From positions 124,001 through 188,000 of the forward strand of contig JANBVO010000044.1 in NCBI GenBank assembly GCA_030052745.1: a DNA stretch of 64,000 nt. The letters run 5' to 3'. Made by a program: the position numbers and the translations under genes. The DNA is from Pleurostoma richardsiae (taxonomy: Eukaryota; Ascomycota; Sordariomycetes; Calosphaeriales; Pleurostomataceae). Below the pieces are notes generated by a model that saw only the letters and a list, made by a program, of their open reading frames with translations, ran no database searches and had not been told where the DNA came from. Shown one piece after another: positions 9,804 through 18,561 of the stretch (positions are counted from its first letter, which is position 1; every line of letters starts with the position of its first letter).

Positions 9804-11060
9804 CTACCGATCTCTGACTCTCAACCGCCAAACGACATAAAGGAAAGGGATAGCCACTAGTTCAATGACAATGGTGAACGCTATCACGCCAGGGCGCGAG
9901 ATGTTAAACAAGAAACCGATCGCAATACTGCCCAATAGCCACGCAACTCCATAGACACCGGTGAACAAGCCGTACGCAGACGCGCGGCGATCTGGAGCGA
10001 CCATAGTGGCTACTGCCGCGGGAATCACAGACTCATGTACTCCCATGCCAACACCCCAAAGGGAGACGCCAAAGAAAGCGGACAGCATGCCTCCTCGGAA
10101 GACTAGAGGACCGTAGAACGCTGAGAGAAGCGTCAGGGGTATAAGCAAGACAATGCCGAGCCGATCGAAAACGCGCCCAAATCCCAAGGACCCTAAACCA
10201 GCGAGAGCCATCGCGACCCCGTAAGTCACTGGAATAAGTGTGCTAGGGACTGCACCGTCGATCGCGAAGCGGTAGGCGATCAGGGGGAAGTCAGCGAACC
10301 CGGCCGCCACCAGTGCAATAGCAACGAGGTAGAGCCAAAAAGACCACGAGATACTCGAAGTCTCTTCGAATGCTGTCTCGCCCTCCAAGTCTTGCGGATT
10401 GGGATACAACAGCCGGGCAGCCATCAGGATAGACAGCATGACGACAGCGGGTGCAGCAAGGCAGGCGAAAGTGATGCTGTAGTTTTCGTTCGTCGCCGTC
10501 AAGACTCCACTGACGAAGAGTGGCCCGACGAGGGCTCCGAACTGATCGAGTGCCTCGTGTACTCCGAAGCCCGTCCCGTAGCCGATCTGCTTTCCAGCAT
10601 GCGCGAGCATGGCATCTCGCGCAGGGTTTCGAGCCGCCTTGCCCACACGCTCTAGAATGATCAGAGTCGCAGCGGCACGCCAGTCCCGAGCGAGGGCGAG
10701 CAAGGGCACGGAGGTCATCTGAACCAGATAGCCCGCAATAGCGATGGGCCAGTAGAGGCCGGTCCGGTCTGCCGCCCGGCCGAAGAGCAATCGTAAACCA
10801 TACCCGAGGAATTCACCAAACCCGGTAATGAAACTGATCATAACAGGACCAAGACCCAAGCGGAGCAGATACTGGCCAATGATGCTTCGCGATCCTTCAT
10901 AGGTGAAGTCAGCAAAGAAGCTCATCACCCCGACCATCAACACGAATCTCAACGCGGCTGCTCGCTGTTGCTGTTGAACATTGTCTCCGCGCAGCAATGG
11001 AGCCGTCTCGGCAGTTTCCGACATCGTGCGGCCGTCGATTCTTTCCTGGTGTGTAGCCAT
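9804..11060 (-). CDS. Major facilitator transporter, bacterial-type, intronless
   Basis: A 418-residue membrane transporter with about twelve hydrophobic segments. Substrate unknown. Visible signatures are VMSFFADFTYEGSRSIIGQY in the first segment, GFGEFLGYGLRLLFGRAADR (the MFS loop 2-3 motif), LERVGKAARNPARDAMLAHA and GFGVHEALDQFGALVGPLFV. These resemble a family I know mainly from bacteria and archaea, not the sugar, drug or peptide porters usual in fungi. The gene has no intron, unlike nearly all its neighbours. A fungal-style polar N-terminus of about 35 residues (TAPLLRGDNVQQQQR) precedes the first segment. Start at the first in-frame ATG. The MFS assignment is secure; bacterial origin is an inference. 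Confidence 0.88.
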   Translation of the reverse strand: MATHQERIDGRTMSETAETAPLLRGDNVQQQQRAAALRFVLMVGVMSFFADFTYEGSRSIIGQYLLRLGLGPVMISFITGFGEFLGYGLRLLFGRAADRTGLYWPIAIAGYLVQMTSVPLLALARDWRAAATLIILERVGKAARNPARDAMLAHAGKQIGYGTGFGVHEALDQFGALVGPLFVSGVLTATNENYSITFACLAAPAVVMLSILMAARLLYPNPQDLEGETAFEETSSISWSFWLYLVAIALVAAGFADFPLIAYRFAIDGAVPSTLIPVTYGVAMALAGLGSLGFGRVFDRLGIVLLIPLTLLSAFYGPLVFRGGMLSAFFGVSLWGVGMGVHESVIPAAVATMVAPDRRASAYGLFTGVYGVAWLLGSIAIGFLFNISRPGVIAFTIVIELVAIPFLYVVWRLRVRDR

Positions 11061-11529
11061 ATGATAGGATTCGTTGAGAAATGTTTATTGAAAGTGCCGT
11101 TGAACCTGGAGCAGAATCAGGTAACCTGCAGTTCCTGGTAGATGGGCGGCTCAGTGTAGGTAGATTCCAGTTCACTACCCTGAACTCCGCCATTGCCGTC
11201 CGAGCCGCCTGAGCCGGTTCGATTCAACGTTCCAACGCATGATATTATCGTGACGTCGCAAAACAAATACTCGTTCGACTCATCAGGTGATGCAGCTTAG
11301 TAGGAGCCTCCAGTCCGATTGGATGGCTTTCTGGAAGTTCACAAGAATATGAGGTATGAGGTTCTCACTGCATGTAGTTTTGCCTGAGCGTCCGCCAGTC
11401 CAAGGTACCTCCTCACCTATAACGCAACAATCCCTGCTGGGGGTACTCCGCACTGTTTCGATGGCAAGAAGCCACTTCATTTCTGGCATGAGACATAACA
11501 TAGTACCTACCGTGTCCATATTGATATAC

Positions 11530-12243
11530 CTGGGTAATGTTGGCGAAGTCTCGACCCGCCCGATGTCAGAAGATGAGCTAAAGGACGCGTTCGGTAACTA
11601 TCCCGCAGGTCTCGAGGCTAAGATGCTTCGCGTCACTAGACTTTTTATGGGGAGGTTATGATGGTACTGATGATGAATTACCTGAGCCGTTTCATACCAA
11701 TCCTGGCCACTGAGGAGAAAGCAATGAAGAAGAATTCACGAAGATGTCAAAAAGTGCACAGATCAAGTATCACCAGGCAGAAAAGGCCCTTAGACTAATT
11801 GGAAACAGCAAGAGAGTTGACTGTGAGGAGGACGAGATATCGCCAGGGAACACAGGCAGGAGAAGGAGGAGGCAGATATAGAGCAGTCCGAGATTCACCT
11901 CGGTTTCGACGATGACCTAGACGCATCCATGGACCGGGAAGTGTTCTCAACCGTCAACATATCGTCATTCTCAGTTTTCAATTCGAAGTCAGCAGATGGA
12001 TTTCAGCGCCTAGGTGATGTCCTAGGTCCCATTTACCACTCGGAGCTCTGAGAGCCCCAATCATATGGTAGTTTCTTCGGAACTTAGCTTAGTTAAGAAG
12101 GCCGTCTGTGATCTGCCGAGTGACGAGATGAGGAAGATCATAATTTCATGTGTTAGCCGCCTGTTATGGATCCTACAGGACTATCGAGACATTCTGGCAC
12201 TGGCTCTGGGGCGCAGTGTTCTGAATTTGGTGGTACAGAATTG
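11530..12243 (+). pseudogene. Possible decayed gene of unknown family
   Basis: Protein-like segments appear in different + strand frames separated by stops and shifts: STRPMSEDELKDAFGNYPAG (about 11553-11610), TKMSKSAQIKYHQAEKALRL (about 11740-11798) and LPSDEMRKIIISCVSRLLWI then LQDYRDILALALGRSVLNL (about 12112-12237). They look like amphipathic helices from one protein, but no intact frame joins them. I do not recognise the family. A fungal NLR or HeLo-like relic is possible but unproven, and chance open frames are not excluded. Confidence 0.3.
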
Positions 12244-12738
12244 ATATCTGCTGTCGACTCCCGTTCCGCATGTACAGGATGAGTCTAAGAATCTGGACTT
12301 GGGCGGAGGAGACCTCCGAAATTTCAAAGCTTCTGATCAACCAACAGTCTTGCCCATTCCTAGAGCAGCGACATTATTTCTCAACCTGACATGACTTGTC
12401 ATGACAATGACACTGGGGCATTTAAGCACTAGGTATCAAAGACATCCTTTCCTACCATGGGCCAGCCATCAGTCATTTTCATCGGGAAAGGCCGGTCCGG
12501 ACGGGAAGTAATGAACTTGAGGACACTGCATCACCTTCTCCGAGTCTTCCGGCCATGTGTCATTCAGCACGGAGCCGGCAAACGCATGGTATTATGGTCC
12601 ACTGAGAAATCGCGGACAGCCAGATCGCTGGCCGGCTGTGTGACAGGATGTGATGCCAGTATTTGCAGCAACGGCAATCATTGCCCTTCCCTACCCTCCT
12701 GTTCGGCATTTGGATTACCGTAAGATTTTCGATATTGT

Positions 12739-12746
12739 TATAAAAG
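12739..12746 (+). promoter_or_regulatory. TATA box candidate of the opsin-related gene
   Basis: TATAAAAG lies about 100 bases before the ATG at 12842, a plausible distance for a strongly inducible fungal gene. Seen in sequence; function inferred. Confidence 0.45.
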
Positions 12747-12841
12747 CGAGGCTTCTTTATGCCAGCATCTGAGGTGGTCGAAGTTCTCAAGCTACTAAGC
12801 TCATGTGGTTACTGCCCGGTTGTTATGACAATTCTTGCACT

Positions 12842-13912
12842 ATGTCCGTTCACGCTCGCAACGAAGCCCCGAAGGTCAATCCATTCGTGGTCAATGACCG
12901 GACTGTGGACATTCATATCACTGTCCGTGGCTCAGACTGGTATTATGCAGTGATGTCAGTCATGGGTGTTACCATGCTTGCTGTCCTCGGGGCAGGATTC
13001 CTCAGGCGCTCGACCGACCGTATTTTCCATTATCTGCTTGCCGCCGCAGCCTTCGTTGCAATGATTGAGCATTACAGCATGGCCTCTAATCTGGGCTGGG
13101 TGCCGATTGATGTGGAGTGGAAGAGGAGTGATCATCGAGTTGCAGGTGTTAATCGACAAATCTGGTGGGTTCGTTATTGTGGCTGGTGAGTTTTCAAGCC
13201 TTTATACCGAGTTTCGAAATGTGCCAACTTTATATAGATGCTGACTGGAAGAGAAGGTTTATTATCTGGCCTCTTTGGTCACTGGCTATCCTTCTCACCA
13301 CCGCAGCTCCGACAGTGCATATTCTGTGGACCTGTTTCTTGAGTGCCGCCATGGCTGTCATGGCTGTAGTGGGCGCAGTTGTCCGAACGGATTACAAATG
13401 GGGTGAGCCATAGCCTTTATGCACAGCACCTCTTGTTGGCTGTTCTGATTGTACTAGGCTACTACGGCTTCTGGATCTTCAGCTGGCTTCTCATCGGTTA
13501 CCATCTTCTCTGGACTCCCCGTCGATACACGAACATCCTCGGAAGAGAGGTCAAGCTCACACATGGCATTGTATCCGGCTGGATCTGGGTGCTCTGGGCG
13601 TTGTACCCGGTCTGCTGGGGCGTCAGTGAGGGAGGCAATGTTATCGCCCCGGACTCCGAGTTTATTTTCTATGGTATCCTCGATTGTTGTCTGATCCCAA
13701 TCGGCAGCGCTGCCTTCCTGACCGGACACTCCAAGATTGATCCAGCACGGCTGGGACTCTATATTCGCACCTACGACGATCCTATTCCGCACAGAAGGGC
13801 CCCAGAGGCTGAAAAGGCGAGTGTGACACACGGCCACGACGCTGTTGCGACCGGCGCTACGGGCGTCGTTGATGGCACCGAGAACAACACGCAGGCGCCT
13901 TTGAATGTTTGA
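12842..13912 (+). CDS. Opsin-related protein (ORP/Hsp30-Yro2 type) without retinal lysine
   Basis: A seven-helix membrane protein of the microbial rhodopsin fold. Three exons (12842-13185, 13257-13402, 13458-13912) give 314 residues. The helix B/C region IEHYSMASNLGW and the helix F motif WALYPVCWG are conserved. At the photochemical positions of bacteriorhodopsin, RYCGW has Gly for the proton acceptor Asp85, the helix C position of Asp96 is Ala, and helix G reads GILDCCLIP, keeping Asp212 but having Ile where the retinal Lys216 should be. It therefore cannot bind retinal in the usual way. Related fungal proteins (ORP-1, Hsp30, Yro2) are stress-induced plasma-membrane proteins. The second-exon acceptor at 13256 was chosen because the nearer AGs would create a stop. 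The C-terminal ~60 residues are polar and cytosolic-looking. Confidence 0.9.
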
Positions 13913-14772
13913 TGACTGAAGCACTCTTTCTGAGTTCTACATCGTATGCGCAGCGGCGCCTGCCGCAATGGAGATGCGCGATCGGGCGGGTCGTTTGCGA
14001 CGCGTGCCAGCTCATGAAATCAAATTCAAATGATCACTTTTCTAGTTAATCTACATACACGTTGCAACGTCCAGTTAGAGCATCGATCAGATATAATATC
14101 GAGACCGGAAACCATGGAATCAAGAAACCATGAATTCCTGTTGCTGTTTCTGAACTGAATCCATCGTAGCTGTTGTGTTCTACATGTCCCGCATGTCAAA
14201 AGGCAACACCCTGTAAGTGATGGCTCCTGGCCTAGATCCTTCCCTGGAGCCAGTAGGCTGCTAGCAGCCTAGCAATCTTTTGCTGCCATTTACATCTATC
14301 GCAGGCTAGATCTTCGACAGTGTTGTATTCATAATGCGTCTCCCATTGTTGAATGCTACAGCGTGGGTAGGGTGCAGCCACTTGAGTCTCTCTGGCCAAC
14401 ATAGCTAAGACAGTTTCAATCATACTGACAACAATATTGTCATTCAGTCATTCAGAATACCTGTATTCGACACAGCAGCACTGAAGGTACTGAATTGTAT
14501 GTGTACAGAGAGCCGCTTGAATGATGATCTGTTGCGCGTGTCTGGTTTCATATTCACTTGCAAACGGCTATTTTTGTTCGGGGATTATCAGGTCACTGTA
14601 GTTCAGTTTTGGAGATCTGCACATGCAGGAAACCCGAGGGCAAGTCTCTCCGTAGAGACTACGACACGACTCTGTTTTACCCCGAATGCCAGTGTGCCAT
14701 GATATCTTTGCCTCGAGCTACATAAACTGATGACTCATATATATATATAAGCTAATATAGATCTCTATATAT
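13913..14772. other. Convergent flanks of the opsin-related and nitrilase genes
   Basis: No gene found. An AT-rich run with (AT)n repeats lies at about 14737-14770, directly after the nitrilase stop. Confidence 0.4.
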
Positions 14773-15935
14773 TTACTCCTCCTCTAGTTGAGGAAACCGA
14801 GACACATGGCAGTAGTCATCATCAGAGTCGTCTTTCACGATGTGCCGTCTCACATCGTTCCTTACCAGCAAATTAAAGATATCAGGCCTCGAGTAATGAC
14901 CGACTGGGTCAACCCACTGCTTCGCCTTGTAAATCTCGTCGAAGTCTAGGTTGCAGTATATGAGCCCCTCCCAGTCGTCTGGCACGGGCTCCGTCAGGGC
15001 TCGTCCATCGGGTGCAATGACAACACTAAATCCGCCACCCTTCACAGCCGTATGAGGCGCCTCTTCAGCCTCAGCGACCTCCCCAACGAGACCGTTAGCC
15101 CTCAAGCCCTTCTCAGACTGTGTCATAGATGCCAGAAGGACAAAGACTGAGCCCTCGACGGCAAGGGTGTAGGTTGCCCTGCTGCAAGCTTCCACAGTGT
15201 TGAAGAATGGCATCTTCCCAACTGGCGGGAAGAGACACGGCCATGAAGCAACGTGGATCTGCTCTCCTTGGGCGTAGGTATTATACTTTAGTAGCGGCTG
15301 CAGATGCTCAAAGCATTGAAGACCACCGACTCGGCCGATGGGCGTCTGCACAACGTTCTTTGCGCAGTCTCCAGACTGAGGTAATAGTCAGATGATGATG
15401 CACTATATCAGGGCCACATAAGGGGCGGACACATACCGCATCTCCAAAGATACATCGTTCAGGACCTGTCGGCTTGAACTTTCTTCTGTGAAGGAGGATA
15501 TCACCTTGAGCTCCGATGAAGGTTTGTGCCATATACAAGCTACCCCGGTCACGCTCAGCAATTCCAAGTACAACCATGATTTTCGAAGCCCGGGCAGTCT
15601 TGCGAATCCTGGCCATGTGGGTTGAGTCAACGGACACAGCATTCTTGTAGTAGTTAAGCTGGTATTCATTGACAACCTTGGTGAGGTGTGCGAATACGAA
15701 GGTAGGATAACCGGGGATCCAAAGCTCAGGGAAAGCAATCAGCTCCGCGCCATTCTTGCTAGCTTCGTTGATGAGTTCGCAGGTTTTCGTCACCGCCGCA
15801 TCGACATCGAACCTGTGAGGCTCTGGTTAGTAAGTCGGGCAGATTGGCCGTTGAGCAGCCAGCGATGACATACCAGCAAGGTTCCGCTTGTACCACTGCA
15901 ACCTTGACTTGGGACGGGTCTAAGTCGACAGTCAT
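14773..15935 (-). CDS. Nitrilase (C-N hydrolase superfamily, branch 1)
   Basis: Converts a nitrile to the acid plus ammonia; cyanide hydratases share this scaffold. Three exons on the minus strand (15874-15935, 15437-15812, 14773-15375) give 346 residues, normal for the family. The catalytic triad is complete: E50 in FPELWIPGYP, K132 in HRRKFKPT and C167 in GGLQCFEHLQP. The joined exon boundary reads GDASGDCAKNVVQTPIGRVG, matching the family and supporting the splice choice. Most fungal nitrilases have Trp after the catalytic Cys; here it is Phe, which may alter substrate choice. It lies beside a sugar-porter gene and a Zn2Cys6 regulator, with repeated elements upstream, suggesting inducible use of a plant nitrile or cyanogenic compound. 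The substrate cannot be read from sequence. Confidence 0.92.
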
Positions 15936-16132
15936 CTTTGCTTCAAAGTTGGAATGGTCAGGGAGGAATGGCGCGACATGGTGCAAGTGCTGTTGATGCA
16001 CAGAGCCTCACCATTTATATAAACTGCCAGACGACTCCTTATCTTACGGAAAAACAACATGTAGTCCTTCAGGCTCACGTAAATCAACTTCCGAGAGGCG
16101 AGAATAATTCTCATTTGTTGCTTGTCAGCTTC

Positions 16133-16278
16133 TGATATGATTGCGATCGTAAGTGTATTTCCGTGAGCATCCTTCCGCGATGTATTATCAATGTTAAGAC
16201 TGCTAGCCAATCAGAGTGCAAGCTCATCTAATAAGGTGGATGCTGATGAAGGCGGAAATCAACTTCCAATCCATATCA
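16133..16278. repeat. Inverted-repeat unit 1 (MITE-like or paired operator)
   Basis: A 146-base unit whose ends are inverted copies of one arm. The left arm (16133-16163) begins TGATATG and ends AAGTGTATTTCCG. The right arm (16253-16278), read in reverse complement, begins TGATATGG and ends AAGTTGATTTCCG. It lies between the nitrilase and transporter starts. A lone right-type arm (AAATCAACTTCCG, 16081-16093) precedes it. Confidence 0.6.
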
Positions 16279-16298
16279 TGGATTTGCCCCTACTAAAC

Positions 16299-16482
16299 CG
16301 ATAACAATCGTAAGTGGATTTCCGTGAGCATACAAGCTCTTAGAAATATGGGGTTCATGAATAGTGTCAAGCCTAGAGCTGATACCTATGTCGTAGCGTG
16401 TGGCCCAACCAATTAGGATTCAAGTTCACCTAACCATGTGTGGATGCCAACAAAAACGGAAATCAACTCCCGATCCCTATCA
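16299..16482. repeat. Inverted-repeat unit 2, diverged copy of unit 1
   Basis: A 184-base unit starting 20 bases after unit 1. The left arm (16299-16324) ends in AAGTGGATTTCCG; the right arm (16457-16482), in reverse complement, starts TGATAGGGATCGG and ends GAGTTGATTTCCG. Interior parts also resemble unit 1 (for example GTGAGCAT after the left arm and a GTGGATG block before the right arm), so the two look like an old tandem duplication. Confidence 0.6.
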
Positions 16483-16682
16483 TGAAAAGACCTCAGATCT
16501 GGTCCATATCGAACACGGATATGACTAGAGCTATCGGAGAGTGTTCCTCTGCCTCAGTATACGATGCGGCGGAATTGGGTAAATAAGAAGTGGACGGAAT
16601 CCTGCAACCTCAAGTCAAACATCAGGAACATCAGTCCTAGCATTCTTACCGCGCCATCTCCAAACTCTATTTGCAAATCGTC

Positions 16683-18355
16683 ATGGAGGTTCTCGAGAAA
16701 GACCAGTGCGAGGTGTTGACCCCGACGGTCGAAACCAGCTTGGAGTCTCATTTTTATTCTCCTGCTTCTTGGGCTCGATATGTCCCCGGTCCATCTCCTA
16801 CCTATCGATTCAAGGGGTTGTCTCCAAGAGCATCTCGCAGTGGTGTCGTCGCTTGTGGATGTGCCTGTTTGATGCTTTCTGGTATTAGTAGGTATACCGT
16901 CTCTCATAAGTTGAAATTTACTGATTTAAAACAATAGACGTTGCACTAATGGGCAGTGTTTCCTCCGTTCCATCCTACCTGGCAATTGTCGGCCTCGACG
17001 ACGGCTCGAAACAAAGCGAACTTCTCATTGGTGTCATCAACGCCATCTACTGGGTCGGTGTCATTACCGGAGCCCTTATAATCAGTCCTATCTCAGATAG
17101 CATTGGTCGCCGAAAGGCCATCATCTGTGCTGGAATCTACGGCATCATAGTTATTCCTATACTCGTCTGTCTCCAAAACTTTGGCTGGGCCCTGAGCATG
17201 AGGTTCTTGAACGGTCTTGCTACAGGCGCCTTCGATTCGGTTGGTCTCAATTGGTCAGCCGAGTCGTCAGCTTCCAGCCATCGTGGACGAGCTATTGGTC
17301 TGCATATGTGCTGCGCAGCACTTGGTGCTAGCCAGTCTTACTTTCTAGTCTATGGCATCGGCAAGGCAACAAGCAGCGAAGTGGTGTGGCGATTTCCGAT
17401 TGCCTATCAATGTTTCTTTGTCTTGCTCGTCAGCACTCTAGTCTGGTTTCTACCGGAATCGCCACGATGGCTTGTGCGGGTTGGGTTGATCGACGAGGCA
17501 CGAGATGTTCTTACTGCAATGCAAGCTGACCGCGCCGAGTCCCCTGAAGTTGCTAGGACGGTGGATGACCAACTTAATGCCATGCACGGCGCACTTGAAG
17601 AAGAGCTGACCAGCAACTCCTCCGCCACCTATTTCAGCATGCTCTTTGTCCCGGACGAGTTCAAGACTGTCCGTCGCACATGGACAGCTCTGTTTGTCCA
17701 GTTCGCAACACAGGCCATGGTCGGTGTGGGTGTTGTCACAGGTTACGGCATCAAAATCTTCCAAGCCGGTGGATGGTCCGGTGATCTTGCAGCCCTGCTT
17801 TCGGGAATCGGCATTCTTGTTCAGGCCGCATTCGGATTTCCGGGAGCGCTCTATGCCGATAAGATTGGACGACGAAATGCTTTCATCTATGGCTCTCTGG
17901 TCGGGTCTATCTTCCTGGCCTTCATCGGCATGTGTGGACATTTCGTTGCGACGAATGTCGAAAGCAAGCCCAGCCTTGCCAAAAGCTATAGCTCTGCTGT
18001 AGTTGCCCTGGTCATGATCTGGTCCGCTCAGTTTGGATCGACGTGGTGTAAGTAGAACCAGAGGCTGGTGACCGAAATGACTGCTAATCTCTGAGTAGTG
18101 TGGGCGCCTTTTACCTATCCTTCTGAGATCTTCCCGGCCAGGTCTAGGGCAAGGGGTAGCTCAATTGGCATTGTTGGCTTGGGTCTAGGGTCCTTCCTCA
18201 TCAATATGATCAGCCCCTATCTCTTTTCCGCAATCGGATACAAGGCTATGTTCCTGTTCTGCGGTTTGAGCTTCCTGGTTACCATCATCTCATATTTCTG
18301 GCTCCCGGAGACGGCCAACAAGACACTGGAGGATATTGATCATCTGTATGATTAG
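16683..18355 (+). CDS. Sugar-porter-family MFS transporter
   Basis: A plasma-membrane transporter of the fungal sugar porter family. Three exons (16683-16881, 16938-18047, 18099-18355) give 521 residues. Signatures: SDSIGRRKAIICAGIYG (loop 2-3), FLPESPRWLVRVG after segment 6, YADKIGRRNAFIYGS (loop 8-9), APFTYPSEIFPARSRARGSS and the C-terminal WLPETANKTLEDIDHL. The core from MGSVSSVPSYLAIVGL onward is certain. The first exon is less certain: it is joined by the donor at 16882 in the only phase giving an open frame, and the usual FGYDQ-type segment reads LMLSDVALMG. The gene is divergent from the nitrilase and convergent with the Zn2Cys6 regulator, so a role in importing the nitrilase substrate or its glycoside is a reasonable guess. 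Confidence 0.87.
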
Positions 18356-18561
18356 ACACTTGATATATAATCATGACACTTTTTTTACTAGAATACATGT
18401 CATTTCCACTACAGCATACACTACTACATGACCTTTTGCGACTGTATCATACCGGGGGCTTGTCTTACGATTAAAAAGACGTTTACTACAGTCCACTGGC
18501 CAACATGAATGTCGATAAGGTCCACCATAAATAACATGACAGCAGCCCAACGGAACGAGCA

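Larger units (their letters stand above)
11061..12841. other. Intergenic region between the MFS and opsin-related genes
   Basis: Holds a probably decayed coding segment (listed separately at 11530-12243) and the opsin-gene promoter at its right end. The rest shows only short frames with many stops. Confidence 0.45.

Noticed and set aside
13238-13256. Nearer AG acceptors for the second exon of the opsin-related gene
   Set aside because: Both tested alternatives create a TGA at the junction; the acceptor at 13256 restores the helix C sequence.
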